A DNA stretch of 64,000 nt, taken from positions 901,032-965,031 of the forward strand of contig MU004182.1 of NCBI GenBank assembly GCA_010093605.1. The letters are read 5' to 3'. The position numbers and the translations under genes are program-made. Below are positions 40,701-50,690 of this stretch, piece after piece (positions within the stretch are counted from its first letter, which is position 1; every line of letters starts with the position of its first letter). The notes beneath the pieces were generated by a model that was not told where the DNA came from, did no database searches, and was given only the letters and a program-made list of their open reading frames with translations. Source of the DNA: Lophium mytilinum. Lineage: Eukaryota > Ascomycota > Dothideomycetes > Mytilinidiales > Mytilinidiaceae.

Positions 40701-42331
40701 GGCTTCGCGATGCCAACTCAAAGATCGAGAGGCTTGAAATCCAAATCGAGTCGTGCCAAGGCGAGATCTCATTCCTCCGAGAAGAACAAGAAGGCGATAA
40801 GATCAAAATCGGTGAACTTGAATCTGCACTCAACACCGCGACCACAACTATCCAAGACGAGAAGGAGAGATTCCGGGACCTCGAACAACGTCTGACAGAA
40901 GAGAGGCGTCAACGCGAGCTTCTGGATAGCCAAGAGAAGGAGGAATTGCAGAAGGTGCTCACAGACTTGAATCTGCAAACATCAAAGGCAAAGGACGAGG
41001 TGAGGAGACTGCGAAAGAACCTCTCTCTCAAGGAAGTCGAAGCATCCACATGGAAGCAACGTCTAGACGAGCTTGAGAGTAACCTTCGTGAGGCCCTCGG
41101 TAACCTTGACGGCACCAAGTCCAGCCTGCTAAAGGTACCCAACATAATTGCACTATCACCCCGATATATATTAATCACCATCGTTCAGGACATTACTAAA
41201 CTGCAGCGGGACCTTGACTCTACAATCCAGGAGCTTGAAAGCACGAAGAATGATCTCGCAGAAAAGGACAGGCTTCTGCGGAATCGTGACGCGTTACTGG
41301 AGAGCGCTGGGTTGGAAAGTCGGAGGCTATCCGATCTGCTCGAGCGGGAGCGCCAAGCGCGACGACAAGACCAATCGCAATTCGACAACGCGAAAAGAGG
41401 TCATCAGACCGTCTCACGGACGATTCAGCAGCACGAAACTCGGGTGCTTGAACTCGAAACAGCGCGTAACCAAGAACGCCACAAGAACTCGACTATGGAA
41501 CGTCAGTACAAGGACCAGCTTCTTGAGCGTAACAATCTCCTACTTGCACTCTGGAATCGCCTCTCGACTCTTTGTGGGGGAGAATGGGCTCGCAGCAATA
41601 GTCTCGTAGCGGGTGAACTACCGTCGCTTGAGATCATCGCGCGAAATCTACCTGGCTTCAGCAAGAATGTTATTCTAGCTGTCAAGACTGTCGAGAATAT
41701 CGTCGGTAACTTCCGCCAGCGCATCCGCGGGATCGAGAAGGACTTGTGGAAAGACTACCAGACACTAGAGCACACGCTCGACATACGTATGAAGCGGATG
41801 GACCAGCTCGACAAGATCGCCATTGCGCAACGGCAGAGTATCGGCCGGCCATCCACGGTAAGAGGCGGGCTGCTTGAGACGAATGGCATAGAGGTGACGA
41901 AGTTGAAGAACGAGAACAAGATGCTGAAGGCTGAGCTGCAACTCAATCGGCAGATACAGCCACAGGGCGACTCTCAGTCTCAGCGCTCGCCGTCGGTTAG
42001 TGGGCGCAGCTCTGCTCGCGCCAGCATGGCGGCATCTCTTCTTCGTCATCACTCCACGAGCGCGGTCGAAGCTCTACAACAGCAGGAGCCCCAGCAGTAC
42101 CCACCTGTGAGCGCACCCCTACAGCCAAGCGAGCAGCGATGGATCCATCGACTCAAGGAGCTCGAAAGACGACTAAAAGCAGAGCGCGAGGCACGGTTAC
42201 TTGACCGCAGCGGGGCACGGAAGAGGCTAGAAGAAAGCAGTGCAGAGAAAGAAGAGCTACGGCTGCAGCTTGAGCGGGAGAAAGATCGGCGCGGGAGTGT
42301 GGACGATCTTGGTGGGCACGGAAGTGACTGA
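37754..42331 (+). CDS. Spindle pole body / MTOC protein, ApsB-Mto1 family (CM1 domain)
   Basis: Exons 37754-41134 and 41189-42331 give 1507 residues. The intervening 54 bp (GTACCC...TTCAG) has splice borders, is a multiple of three and has no stop; its translation is hydrophobic inside a coiled coil, so I treat it as an intron. Residues 1-450 are disordered, Ser/Pro/Asp-rich. The centrosomin motif 1 follows (about 480-545: NLTLKEQNSKIDKLSKENF and DLKLKIHFLDQAL), which recruits gamma-tubulin complexes. A coiled coil extends to about 1290, then FRQRIRGIEKDLWKDYQTLEHTLDIR and, at about 1440-1492, QRWIHRLKELERRLKAEREA continuing RLLDRSGARKRLEE, the Mto2-binding-type C-terminus. The combination identifies the Mto1/ApsB group (cytoplasmic and septal microtubule organising centres). 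An alternative ATG is 37763. Confidence 0.88.
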   Translation: MKHMQSTPPRTTTPDGALNLQRADPPLNPQQDISADGPSMSRDAQEGEDVKLFDQSDAELPPLPVDDDDSILLRAPSDSGDSHVASEGSALMDPEMKRQLMDIESSFIPEPSIHMEAPPPVGVDDTYLFGGSPGHTRPQSQVSLHQKSAVTSNTDVSGDHATHDSSLLSNSPPTPADAYKTPGPRREDADSQAGHELDEETTTSEPLPSSPAAAAAQRNMSRVASNPTFTKEFVEGESGADLAAHDKEPGEQDSLDAQRPTSSASTVKAPDFSPYEDGSSMSTEHQDMSIENITIPMSTASSNGDRISKRPSFLQNRHASQRSSLSSFTNRSDLSGEGNSEATLGADYALQSGGAVPSSSQNRPSFGLSRLPSLGSIASSVSGYSDSNPAWDRTRSISSTSVLAGLQTDKNLGRLDEERPTSTTPPATPRAPSVKPIAPSDTVIARHVQDIRVPDTIAREYREKHLRSPDKRQSSAMQFHSRSKHNLTLKEQNSKIDKLSKENFDLKLKIHFLDQALQNRSDEGVKEMISKNVQLQTDLANEKKESQSMRRKIRELERKLKAQEDGLAAARETTSGSEEDKSDQDSRQADLEEEISWLRERLETTETVVEQLREDNLAKEVEKRRMAEYIKSMGERNVSEPSAGINEAMGIWKEDLEDEKARREQAETEADKLREEVLRLKEQYQPAATHHNVKNVYNISKRNLTSYTTRSHSGSDGTNDQAGGTSGTSSTLVDQLRNENSELRRDLGAQTSMLTSRNRERERLQQEIEDLKLTARRGDGVRSVAGDSIFERSISRAHQRSTSRASRDTRVTQLSDAERDDYEGKCAALRDEVSQTKLVNQDLERELNQHLNILEEAEKEMDELKKDIELQSEDLQALQAERDEALEAFQDKEQECERLREEAISTIERLEDEIEQKEQERNRLITEIENQNEDFTALQQEMKNVSESLVQLEDDREASLRKIQHLEQELDDANSELESLDKRLRDANSKIERLEIQIESCQGEISFLREEQEGDKIKIGELESALNTATTTIQDEKERFRDLEQRLTEERRQRELLDSQEKEELQKVLTDLNLQTSKAKDEVRRLRKNLSLKEVEASTWKQRLDELESNLREALGNLDGTKSSLLKVPNIIALSPRYILITIVQDITKLQRDLDSTIQELESTKNDLAEKDRLLRNRDALLESAGLESRRLSDLLERERQARRQDQSQFDNAKRGHQTVSRTIQQHETRVLELETARNQERHKNSTMERQYKDQLLERNNLLLALWNRLSTLCGGEWARSNSLVAGELPSLEIIARNLPGFSKNVILAVKTVENIVGNFRQRIRGIEKDLWKDYQTLEHTLDIRMKRMDQLDKIAIAQRQSIGRPSTVRGGLLETNGIEVTKLKNENKMLKAELQLNRQIQPQGDSQSQRSPSVSGRSSARASMAASLLRHHSTSAVEALQQQEPQQYPPVSAPLQPSEQRWIHRLKELERRLKAEREARLLDRSGARKRLEESSAEKEELRLQLEREKDRRGSVDDLGGHGSD

Positions 42332-44063
42332 CGGAAGTCTAGTGCGCAACTTGTACTACTACACACAGGGTTTATCTAGCGTAGGAGTCGGTCGTACAGG
42401 CGTTTTTCTTTGTATCAGAATGTTCGTTGGTGTCTGGGTGCAGCTTGGGTTGGCTGGCGTTTTCCTCATACGCGAGGGGGAGCAGGGCGTTCGAGGGTGA
42501 CAAAAGGAATTTTGGTATTGCTTAGATGGTAGAAGATATCATATCGCACGTTTGAGGTACATACGTTGTCTATATGACAACTGCAAAATCGATGTTATGA
42601 ATGCGGTTGTATTTGTGTGCTCGAATACGTGGGCGCTTACGAATCTTGGTACATAGGATCTTGTTATGACTGCCCCAATATACCGCTATCGACAGTCCAC
42701 GAGGTGGCCGTTTCATCAAAAGTATTCCATATCTAGCCTAATTGGCAGTCTCGATTTAGGGAGTCTGTTGTAGGCCCCTAATCAGGCGTTAGCCACCAAA
42801 CGACTCCAAGTATCCGCTCGTTGTGACTTCATGAAAGCTACAAAGCCAGTTCATACTCCCAAATCCGCTTGGAGACTACAAATTATACCTCCAAGTTCGG
42901 GTCTAGAACGGTCTGTCGAGAGCCATCTACTCCGATCAAAATCAAGATTCTAGTTCGCCGAAATGTATACCAAAGCGACATAAATTTTAATAAGAACGTT
43001 TATGCATCAAGACAGCATGGGAGGCTCTGAAGCGTAATGATACGACGTCTGAAAGGTATGGGCATACTTTCAGCGCAGTTGACAGAGTTGTTCACAAGTG
43101 TGTGCGGGAGGGTGGACTTCAGATATCAGGGACATGCTGTATGCTCCAGACTATATATCAGGCAAGCTCTGGGTGTCTACTGTAAGCACCGTGCTGTAGC
43201 GGGGAGAGCTTCGCAATTGCGAAACAGCATGCCAATAACATAAATCGTAGTATGAGATGTTTATGGCAAGATACATGCACAGCTAAAACAGTCAAATCCT
43301 CGTGCATATACATCTATTCGCTCCGTATCGTATCAGTCTGCTGTCCTCCATACCACCCTTTACAAAAGCTCGAAGGGCCCACTACCCTCTCCATAGCTCA
43401 TTCAGCGACGCTTGCTACTACTTAAGCTTATCTACTCACCTCGACGCTGCCTTCATCCTTCCTCCATCTTCCAACCACTATCTTCCTGCACCACCACTCT
43501 ACTCAGGGTCCGTCTTTCAACAACCCTTAATATCTTCCTCTTCTTGTTGATACCGAGAAGCAACAACCTGCTGCTTGTCAACTTCGTAAGACCTCCTCCC
43601 ATCCGCTGGCCCTCTCCACATACACACCCATATCGACCTGGACGCTTCTTGCGGACTTGACTCATCACCTCACCAGGACCCTTATCATCAGACTGATTCC
43701 TTCCTCTACCCATTCTTGTTCGGGCTCTTTCCTTATCATTTGCTCAACCAAGCGGGACGAGCTGCGCAACTGCTTCACCTCACCTGATTTTGAAGTCTCC
43801 CACACTCCTCTAACATCTCTCAGGCCTCTACCTCAACCAATCTCTCACCCTCCACAAACCAGCCACATCTCAATATCTGCTTTCCAACCAAACTAGCCTA
43901 TCAAGCCACCCCCAAGTCCTTCTTCTGCATCCCACTGCTTTGCTTGCGCCAGTCCAGCATCGTCAATCGTTCCATCTTCGCGCAGTCTTGCACTTGCTTC
44001 GAAGGTGGGCACTCACTCTTTACTGTACGCATCTTCCTTCCCATGTATTAATACCAATCCCAG
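42332..44063. other. Long intergenic region, probably including a 5' leader
   Basis: 1.7 kb without a supported gene. From about 43300 to 44060 the plus strand is strongly C/T-rich, consistent with a long promoter/5' UTR for the coiled-coil gene that follows. Small frames here lack domain content. Confidence 0.5.
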
Positions 44064-46070
44064 ATGGCCAAGCCGGACTACGAGAAGCCCCCGTCGGCTA
44101 ACACGAGGAAGGGTCAGATTCCGCCGTCGTCGTCAGCAAAGTCGAGCGACGCAAAGTCTAAGCCTCCGAAAAAGCTGACCTACCGCGAGCGTGCGCAGAA
44201 AGAGCGGGAAAAAGAGCGCGAGCGGGAGAAAAAAGCGAAGCAGAAAGAGGCCGTGCTGATCAAGAAGGCTAAGGCGAAGGAGGCGGAACTACTCAAGAAA
44301 GCTAAAGAGGAAGAGGTTGCACGGGCTGAAAAAGCGAAGCAGGCGAAGGAAAGAGCACGATTGGCGAGGCTTGACAGAGAGTTTAGGGAGGCTCAACGGT
44401 TGATCGAGAAAGAGGAGAGGAAGGCTGCTGAAGCTGCTGCGAAGGCGGAGAGGGATAAGGCTGCAGAAGCTGCTGCTGAACTGGAGAAGGAGAAAGCTGC
44501 ACAACTAGCAGCCAAAGCGGAAAAGGAGAAGGAGAAAGAGAACACGAAGGGCAAAAAGATTGCTCCGATACCATCATCACACAGCTCGCGAGCTAGTACG
44601 CCGACGTCAAACGAAAACATGACTATCCCCGACGCAGGTTGGTCTTTCTCGAAGGTCCCTTCCAACGGTCCCGAGATCTGGGATGTTGATGAAGGTTCAG
44701 TCGTGAACCCTTCGAGCTCGGTGTCGCAACAGAGAGACCTGGTCGCCGAGCCTAGCACCCAAGGCAGACAAGGTCCTCAAGGCAGCGGCAACGAAATCCG
44801 TTCATCGGATCATCGGTTTCAGGCTACCCTCAATGGCGACGAGGGTCCATCGAGGTGCACGGCCATGTCCAGGGCATCCGGAGGTTCTTTCAATGTGTTC
44901 GATGCCGAGCTGCAAGATCTCAAGAGACAGAATGAAACTCTTAAGATTAATCTTGCGGAACGAGAGGCAGTGATTGCCAAGGTTCTGCGAGAATCAGCCG
45001 AGACTCGAAAAGATAAAGCTACCGTTGAGCTGAAACTGGCTACGAAAGATCAAGAGTTGAAGGAAGCCGTCCAAGAGCACCTCAACCAGGAGGAGGCTTG
45101 GAAGCAGCAGGGCCAAGTGTGGAAGGGCGACTATGACTCAGTCTGTAAGGAAAGAGACGCTATGAAGGAAGAAACGGATGAGCAGGCGAAGCAGGCTGAG
45201 GGTAAACGAGTGACTCTGGAAGTTGAACGAGATATTGCTCGGACCGATCTGAACAAGATGTACAAGGCCCACGAGATTGCCCAGGATCGTGCCGAGAAGG
45301 AGAAGCAAGCCCGCGAAGCAATCTCTAGTCTTCTCGAGACAGCAAATTCTACAATTGCAGAGCTGAATGACCAACTGGAATTGCTCGAGTCGAAGGTAGA
45401 AGAACTGCAGAGCGCAAAGTTGCCTACTCCTCCCCGCGACGGCGATCCCGGAGAAGCGCAGAAGCAGCTCCAGCAAGAAAGAGACGCTATCAGAGAGGAA
45501 CGAGAGGCCGTCAAGAAGGAAAGAGACTCTATGAGAATCGAACGCGACACAGCAAAGACCATGCTAGATGCTTTGCAGCTCCAACATAATGCCGACAAAC
45601 GGAGCCACCGCCTCGAATTAGTCGACTTGAGGGCCGAGAACAAGAAGCTCAAGAAGAGGCGTGGAGATGTCGACGACTCAAGCTCCGAAAGTGATCCCGA
45701 AGACTCTTTGGTGAAGCCAGATTTCAAGCAGAAGTACGAAGACCTCTTCGCCAAGTACAAGATTCTCATGGATGGAACTGTGGAGGGAAGTACCTTGAAG
45801 AGGAAGTACGATGAGATGCAAAATGAGCATCAAACATCATCGGTGGAGACCGCAAAACAGCTCGAAGCGGCACAAACGAAGTGCAAGAACATCTCCGACA
45901 CCTACATCAAGGTCAACCGCAAATATGGCAAGCTTCGAGCAGCAGTGGCTGACGTGGGTCAAATGTTTGGAGGAATGACCGGGGATGACTTCGGCAATGC
46001 GGGTCGTGCAATCAAGAGGCTCAAGCGTGAGCTTCTGGAGGTCGATGATCCGCCGACTCAGAGTGAGTGA
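44064..46070 (+). CDS. Highly charged coiled-coil protein, function unknown
   Basis: Single exon, 668 residues, with a Kozak-like context. Residues 38-165 form a very regular Lys/Glu/Arg/Ala helix (REREKKAKQKEAVLIKKAKA and similar units), then a disordered Ser/Pro linker (165-285), a second long coiled coil (about 290-520) with leucine heptads, an acidic patch (DDSSSESDPEDS) and a final helical block (FKQKYEDLFAKYKILMDG...YGKLRAAVADVGQMFGG). The acidic patch and the basic KLKKRRGD next to it would suit a nuclear or cytoskeletal scaffold, but I do not recognise the family and assign no role. Length and codon use look ordinary. Confidence 0.8.
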   Translation: MAKPDYEKPPSANTRKGQIPPSSSAKSSDAKSKPPKKLTYRERAQKEREKEREREKKAKQKEAVLIKKAKAKEAELLKKAKEEEVARAEKAKQAKERARLARLDREFREAQRLIEKEERKAAEAAAKAERDKAAEAAAELEKEKAAQLAAKAEKEKEKENTKGKKIAPIPSSHSSRASTPTSNENMTIPDAGWSFSKVPSNGPEIWDVDEGSVVNPSSSVSQQRDLVAEPSTQGRQGPQGSGNEIRSSDHRFQATLNGDEGPSRCTAMSRASGGSFNVFDAELQDLKRQNETLKINLAEREAVIAKVLRESAETRKDKATVELKLATKDQELKEAVQEHLNQEEAWKQQGQVWKGDYDSVCKERDAMKEETDEQAKQAEGKRVTLEVERDIARTDLNKMYKAHEIAQDRAEKEKQAREAISSLLETANSTIAELNDQLELLESKVEELQSAKLPTPPRDGDPGEAQKQLQQERDAIREEREAVKKERDSMRIERDTAKTMLDALQLQHNADKRSHRLELVDLRAENKKLKKRRGDVDDSSSESDPEDSLVKPDFKQKYEDLFAKYKILMDGTVEGSTLKRKYDEMQNEHQTSSVETAKQLEAAQTKCKNISDTYIKVNRKYGKLRAAVADVGQMFGGMTGDDFGNAGRAIKRLKRELLEVDDPPTQSE

Positions 46071-46681
46071 TCGGAACATTCGAAGGCTGGGGTGCGACTG
46101 CCAGGGGAGTGTTGGTTGGAAGGTCGGGGGTTGCAGGTAATGACGGTCTTCTTGATGGAATCAATCTTGCAAGGCATAGCACATCTGATCGTGCGTCTAA
46201 ATTGGATATGGAGGCTTGGAGCGATGGAGCTTTGCGGATTCATAGGTTTGGGCGAACTCGGTCTATTTGGTTTCTTTGGGCATTTACCACTCATCCTAGA
46301 TAGGATAAGAACTTCTTCACGAATTCCTGATGACTGCTTCGCGTGTATCATGTCCGGTGTACGCGTGTATGCCACTGCTTGGGTTGCCCTAACGCATTTT
46401 CAGAACTCAAAAGGGGAGAGAGGCTGTTCACTTTGGGCCCTGTAATAAGTCGTTAGGGCACTTCAAACAGTGGTGAATAGGTGCACTCGAGACAGAGTGC
46501 TTGAAGGGTGTGCCACTTTTTTCATGCCTAGCGTGACGGGGAAGCTTTTGCCGACCTCTTCGGCAAAACTTGACGCGGTCACTGTCGCGTTCTTTGAGCG
46601 TTATCACCAATTATCAACTCCAGGTCATCCGGCTCTCTCCCTCACTCCTCCCAGCTCCAACGCCTTTACAACACCCAGAAC
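46071..46681. other. Intergenic, no gene seen
   Basis: 611 bp between the coiled-coil gene and APC11. No supported feature. Confidence 0.5.
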
Positions 46682-47144
46682 ATGAAGGTCGTCATCAAGC
46701 AGTGGAATGCTGTGGCCGCGTGGCGCTGGGACATGCCCGACGACGACGTCTGTGGCATATGCCGAAATCCATACGATAGCACCTGTTCTAAGTGCAAATT
46801 TCCTGGCGACGAATGTCCCCTGCGTACGTCTATCCTACGTTCATTGAAGCTATCCACTAAACAGTCTTAGTTCTTGGGGAATGCAATCACTCTTTCCACA
46901 TGGTCAGTTGACCTACGCCTGCTTCTGTGGCGCATTGCTTACAGGTTTGGCAGCACTGTATATTCTCGTGGCTTCGGCAGGAGAGTTCGCAGGAGAAATG
47001 TCCTATGTGCCGGCAGCGTAAGGTTTCATTCTTGTCTTTGTAGTATTTGTACTAACAAAGCTTGACGCAGCGTTCAAGAGCAAGGCACAAGATGCGACGG
47101 GAGAGGCTCCCGAGCCTGACAACGACTCGGCTCTACCAACCTGA
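46682..47144 (+). CDS. APC11: Anaphase-promoting complex RING-H2 subunit Apc11
   Basis: Four short exons, 46682-46823, 46871-46902, 46954-47017 and 47071-47144, give 103 residues. The start MKVVIKQWNAVAAWRWDMPD is the invariant Apc11 N-terminus. The RING-H2 finger is complete after splicing: CGIC, CSKC, CNHSFH|MHC and CPMC, with FSWLRQESSQEK between the last two metal pairs. The Cys/His ligands follow the family order C-C-(C-C)-C-H-H-C-C-C. Apc11 is the catalytic ubiquitin-ligase subunit of the APC/C and binds the E2. The C-terminal exon (FKSKAQDATGEAPEPDNDSALPT) is a longer acidic tail than in yeast or human, as in other filamentous fungi. The open frame at the first exon alone reads through into intron text, which explains why simple frame scans miss this gene. 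Confidence 0.93.
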
Positions 47145-47669
47145 TACCTCAAATGTCACTTTAAGCACAACATATACCCTAACGACGACAACGTAAAGGG
47201 TCTGTAGCACGGCCAAAGAGGGATCTTCCACAGACGATTCTCGCAACCTTGGCAACAAGCACGACCGAAGTTGCAAGTAAGGACGACTCACAGTATCGCT
47301 GTGGACACTTCTCTTATGCCCAGAATATCTCTCAAAGACGTCGAGAAGACAGACTGTACAGCAAAATCGACGTCGGAGGAGAAGAGGTCGATCCAAGTGA
47401 TCGCATGCTGTCGGGTGTTGACGGAATGAGTGGCACATAGCGGCTATCTATAGCGCGACTCGCAACAACTACATAGCATACGCCACTGAAATACACATAC
47501 CTATATGAATCAAAAGTCTCGTATCATAAAAGCCCAAAAGACCTCAATCACTAACCCCCACCAAGCCTCTTTAAGGCGATAAGGCTGAACCCTTATCGAT
47601 AAAGCTTCCCCAGCACCCCAGCTTCAAGCTTGAGCATTGTCCCAACCCCCAACATCCACCACAACCAAA
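47145..47669. other. Intergenic, no gene seen
   Basis: 525 bp between APC11 and the next plus-strand gene. Nothing recognised. Confidence 0.45.
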
Positions 47670-48452
47670 ATGTCGAGTCCAAACCGAACCCTCCTCCCCT
47701 CTCCCTTCCCAGACGAAGCCACCTCAAACCCTCGCTCCCCCTCTCCTCACCAAACCCAAGACGCCGTCCCAGAACCCTCCCCCAACGAACCCTACCCCGA
47801 GGCAGAGGCAGACGCGTCCTACGTCGAACCCACCTCAACAACCCTCCTCCCGCCGCCCTCCTTCTCCCCCTTCTTCACCCTCATCGAAGACGCCGCCACC
47901 GGTGAACACTACCACCCCTCGCTGCACTACCTCTTCGCCGACGATGACCCCATCCTGCTAACCGCGGCCTCGATGCGCGCACTCGGCGTCGACGAGGCTG
48001 CGCTGCTGTCCGATCCCCAACAACCTGACAGCCCTGACGACCCGGACGATATCAGGGAATCGCCGCTGCCGCCACCGCTGCCGGGCGTCACGGAGCGCTA
48101 CCTCGTCGTCGACGTGGGCGCGGACGGGCAGGCGATCACGGATGCGCAGAGCTTGAGCACAGAGTGGCAGGTGACGGAGACGGCGGTGCGGGCGGCGCCG
48201 AGTTGGGATGAGGAGGCGGGTGGGGAGGGGTTGATGCTCGTGGTGGGTGGGGTGGAGGTGAAGCAGGTGGGGAAGCGGGTTGGGGCGCCGGGGGAGGCGA
48301 GGCTGGCGGAGGCGAGGGGGGCTGTTGGGGGGAATGTGCTCGCGGGGTTAGAGAAGATTGTGGGGCAGTTTGATGGGGAGTTGGAGGTGTTGAGGAGGGT
48401 AGTTGGAGAGAAGGAGGTAGAGAGGGAGGGGTTGGAGAGGAGGGAGAGTTGA
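47670..48452 (+). CDS. Conserved-looking fungal protein of unknown function
   Basis: Single exon, 260 residues, start in a good AAAATG context. The first 50 residues are Pro/Ser/Glu-rich and disordered. A folded-looking core (about 55-190) contains FSPFFTLIEDAATGEHYHPSLHYLFADDDP, LLTAASMRALGVDE, TERYLVVDVGADGQ, and a Gly/Val-rich strand region LMLVVGGVEV. A C-terminal helix (LAGLEKIVGQFDGELEVLRRVVGEKE) may be a coiled coil. The core reminds me of a widespread Pezizomycotina protein without known function. High GC at third positions agrees with coding. No role is assigned. Confidence 0.75.
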   Translation: MSSPNRTLLPSPFPDEATSNPRSPSPHQTQDAVPEPSPNEPYPEAEADASYVEPTSTTLLPPPSFSPFFTLIEDAATGEHYHPSLHYLFADDDPILLTAASMRALGVDEAALLSDPQQPDSPDDPDDIRESPLPPPLPGVTERYLVVDVGADGQAITDAQSLSTEWQVTETAVRAAPSWDEEAGGEGLMLVVGGVEVKQVGKRVGAPGEARLAEARGAVGGNVLAGLEKIVGQFDGELEVLRRVVGEKEVEREGLERRES

Positions 48453-48678
48453 GAGATGCGACGATACGGAGTTTTAGGAAAAGGAGGATGGGCATATGCA
48501 TTGGATGGGGGAGGCTGGCGTTTGATATGGGGTTATGGATTTCGTTCGTTCTTTCATATCTCGCGTTATGGACTACACCGGACTCATCTCACGATGCATC
48601 ATCTAGTCGCTCAAACATCTCCCTCTTACAAGAAAGTGCGCCTCTCTAAACAACTTTCATCAGTCAAAATCACAACCC

Positions 48679-49410
48679 TCACCACCCGATATCCACACCC
48701 CACCGATCCACAAACCTCCCACTCTCCATCTCCTCTTTCTCAAGCAACTTCATCATATCCCCCACGCTCTCCTCCGCACTAATCGCCCCCTCCTCCTTCC
48801 AATCCACCAACCCACTCTCCACCCGCCCCGGATGCACCAGCAAAAACCATACATCCGGCACATCAACACTAAAACTCTTCACGACCGCATTTAGCGCCGC
48901 TTTCGACGCTCTATACGCATACCCACCACCCGTCGTATTATACGACAAAGAGCCCATCCGCGAGCCCATCACAACAACCCGCGGCGATGCAGCAAGACGC
49001 AAACTAGGAAGTAGAGCCCGAATTACTAGGAACGTGCCGAGGGTATTGGTCTCAAACGTCCGTATCATAGTCGCAGCATCCATGGCATCTATCGACTCAG
49101 TAGCTGGTACGTCGCCAGGGTGTGCAGCGACGGCAGAGGGGACGAGGCCGCGGATGCCGACGCTGTGGATGAGGAGGTCGATTGGCGTGTTCTTTAATCT
49201 GGATGAAAGGTCTTGCAGGGAGGCTTCGGAAGAGACGTCGAGGGTGTGTGGTGAGTACTGCGCCTCTTCTTGTGGGGGGATTTCGTGGTGGTCTACTGCT
49301 ATTATGCGGGGAGGAGCTGGGAGGGAGAGGTAGTGTTTTAGGAATGCGAGACCGATGCCCGAGGCGGCGCCTGTGATGAGGATTGTGGGCATTGTGGGTA
49401 ATGAGGCCAC
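48679..49410 (-). CDS. Short-chain dehydrogenase (C-factor-like atypical SDR)
   Basis: Single exon, 243 residues. The Rossmann motif is ILITGAASGIGLAFL (TGxxxGxG), NNAG is replaced by HSVG, and the catalytic residues lie in VVVMGSRMGS (Ser) and YAYRASKAALN (Tyr/Lys). The protein is short, and the segment after LVHPGRVESGL lacks the usual FITG...DGG ending, like C-factor-type SDRs. Substrate unknown. It is outside the metabolic cluster and converges on the preceding unknown gene. The first ATG at 49410 gives MASLPTMPTILITG; 49392 (MPTILITG) is equally good. Confidence 0.85.
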   Translation of the reverse strand: MASLPTMPTILITGAASGIGLAFLKHYLSLPAPPRIIAVDHHEIPPQEEAQYSPHTLDVSSEASLQDLSSRLKNTPIDLLIHSVGIRGLVPSAVAAHPGDVPATESIDAMDAATMIRTFETNTLGTFLVIRALLPSLRLAASPRVVVMGSRMGSLSYNTTGGGYAYRASKAALNAVVKSFSVDVPDVWFLLVHPGRVESGLVDWKEEGAISAEESVGDMMKLLEKEEMESGRFVDRWGVDIGW

Positions 49411-50690
49411 CCAGGGCCGGTGCTTTGGTTACAAAAGGGAGAAGAAGTGACGTTGAGAGTGTTGTTGATGTTTATTCTGGACGCGATGAGACGACGTGGG
49501 GTAATGAGAAGCGGGCCGATAGAAGCATTCTAGCGTATCAAATGCAGGTGGCAGGGGAGGCATATGGTGGCATGAACTGCGGGGCATCAGACCCCGATCT
49601 GAGGCCGATTTAGCCTCCACTCTATCTAGGTAGGCACGGTAGGTTTGCCTTGAAACGAAACAGGTGAGAACCCTAGCTAAATGGTGGGAATACTAGCCCA
49701 CTAGGCCTAGAGAAGTGCTTTCTGTGGGCCAGTAAGGGCCCGCAATTCAATGGTGATGTTAATATACGCAGGCGCTTCCCGTTGCCAACGAGCGCGGTAC
49801 CTGTACGGCAGTGATACGGCATCTTACAAGACACCGTTCAAGAACCACCTTCCATGACTAGTTCTACCTTTTCTTCCACGTAGCGTGCTCCAATATCTCA
49901 ATATAAAGACTCTCTCTCTTCTCAATCAAACAAATGCCCAGGGACGTCGACCCGATATATCTCTATCTTCTCTGGGCCCACGGAACCGACTGGAACGAAG
50001 AACATTGGGAGGGATTGCGGGGAAAAAGGACTGGCATGGATCTGATTGTCGAAAGATTACAAGGTGCGAAGGGATGAGCCGATACGCGAGTACCTTTTCT
50101 GCAAAACCCGCACATGTCTCTGGTCCCCTTGCGCGATTCTTCCTGGTTAGATCACGCATATGCCGACAAATCGAGTATCATCAACCAGCCACGATCACAG
50201 TGCGCGATGCGATTAAACATCCAGGAACTCGAGTACTTAATTTACATATTTAGTCCGTACCAACTAGTCCATTAGGGGACGATATGCAGCGTTGAAAGAG
50301 AAAAGGTTACTTTTAGAACTGGTTGCACAGCCCCGACAACCAACACGAATCACCAACACCGAGACCAACCCCCGAAGACCAACACCACACACCCAAAACG
50401 TACCCAGGCAGGGTAATATTTCTCGTAGAGGCCTAGGCCAACTGAGATAAATTGAGACCTCATGGTCTGATGCGTTCGTCACGTGATATCATCTTACTGA
50501 GTAGCAAGGGAGCCCAAGTCATAAATTCCATCACGTAGGATTGGAATGTACCCCTTTTGAGACAACGCGTTCGGTAGCGTTCCAGATAAGAAGATGTATT
50601 CGTTGCTTACTTGAGGGCCTGAGTGCCGCTCATGAACATTTTCTCGAGTTTTCAACTCTATTCATTCATTTATTTTGGCAAACCGGTCCG
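49411..50690. other. Intergenic, divergent promoters
   Basis: 1.28 kb between the SDR (minus) and the GT34 enzyme (plus). A loose run of CCAACA-like words occurs at about 50338-50400. No RNA gene or coding feature could be supported. Confidence 0.45.

Noticed and set aside
45131-45769. 212-residue minus-strand frame in the coiled-coil gene
   Set aside because: Ser/Phe/Leu-rich antisense of a Lys/Glu-rich helix, a common artefact.
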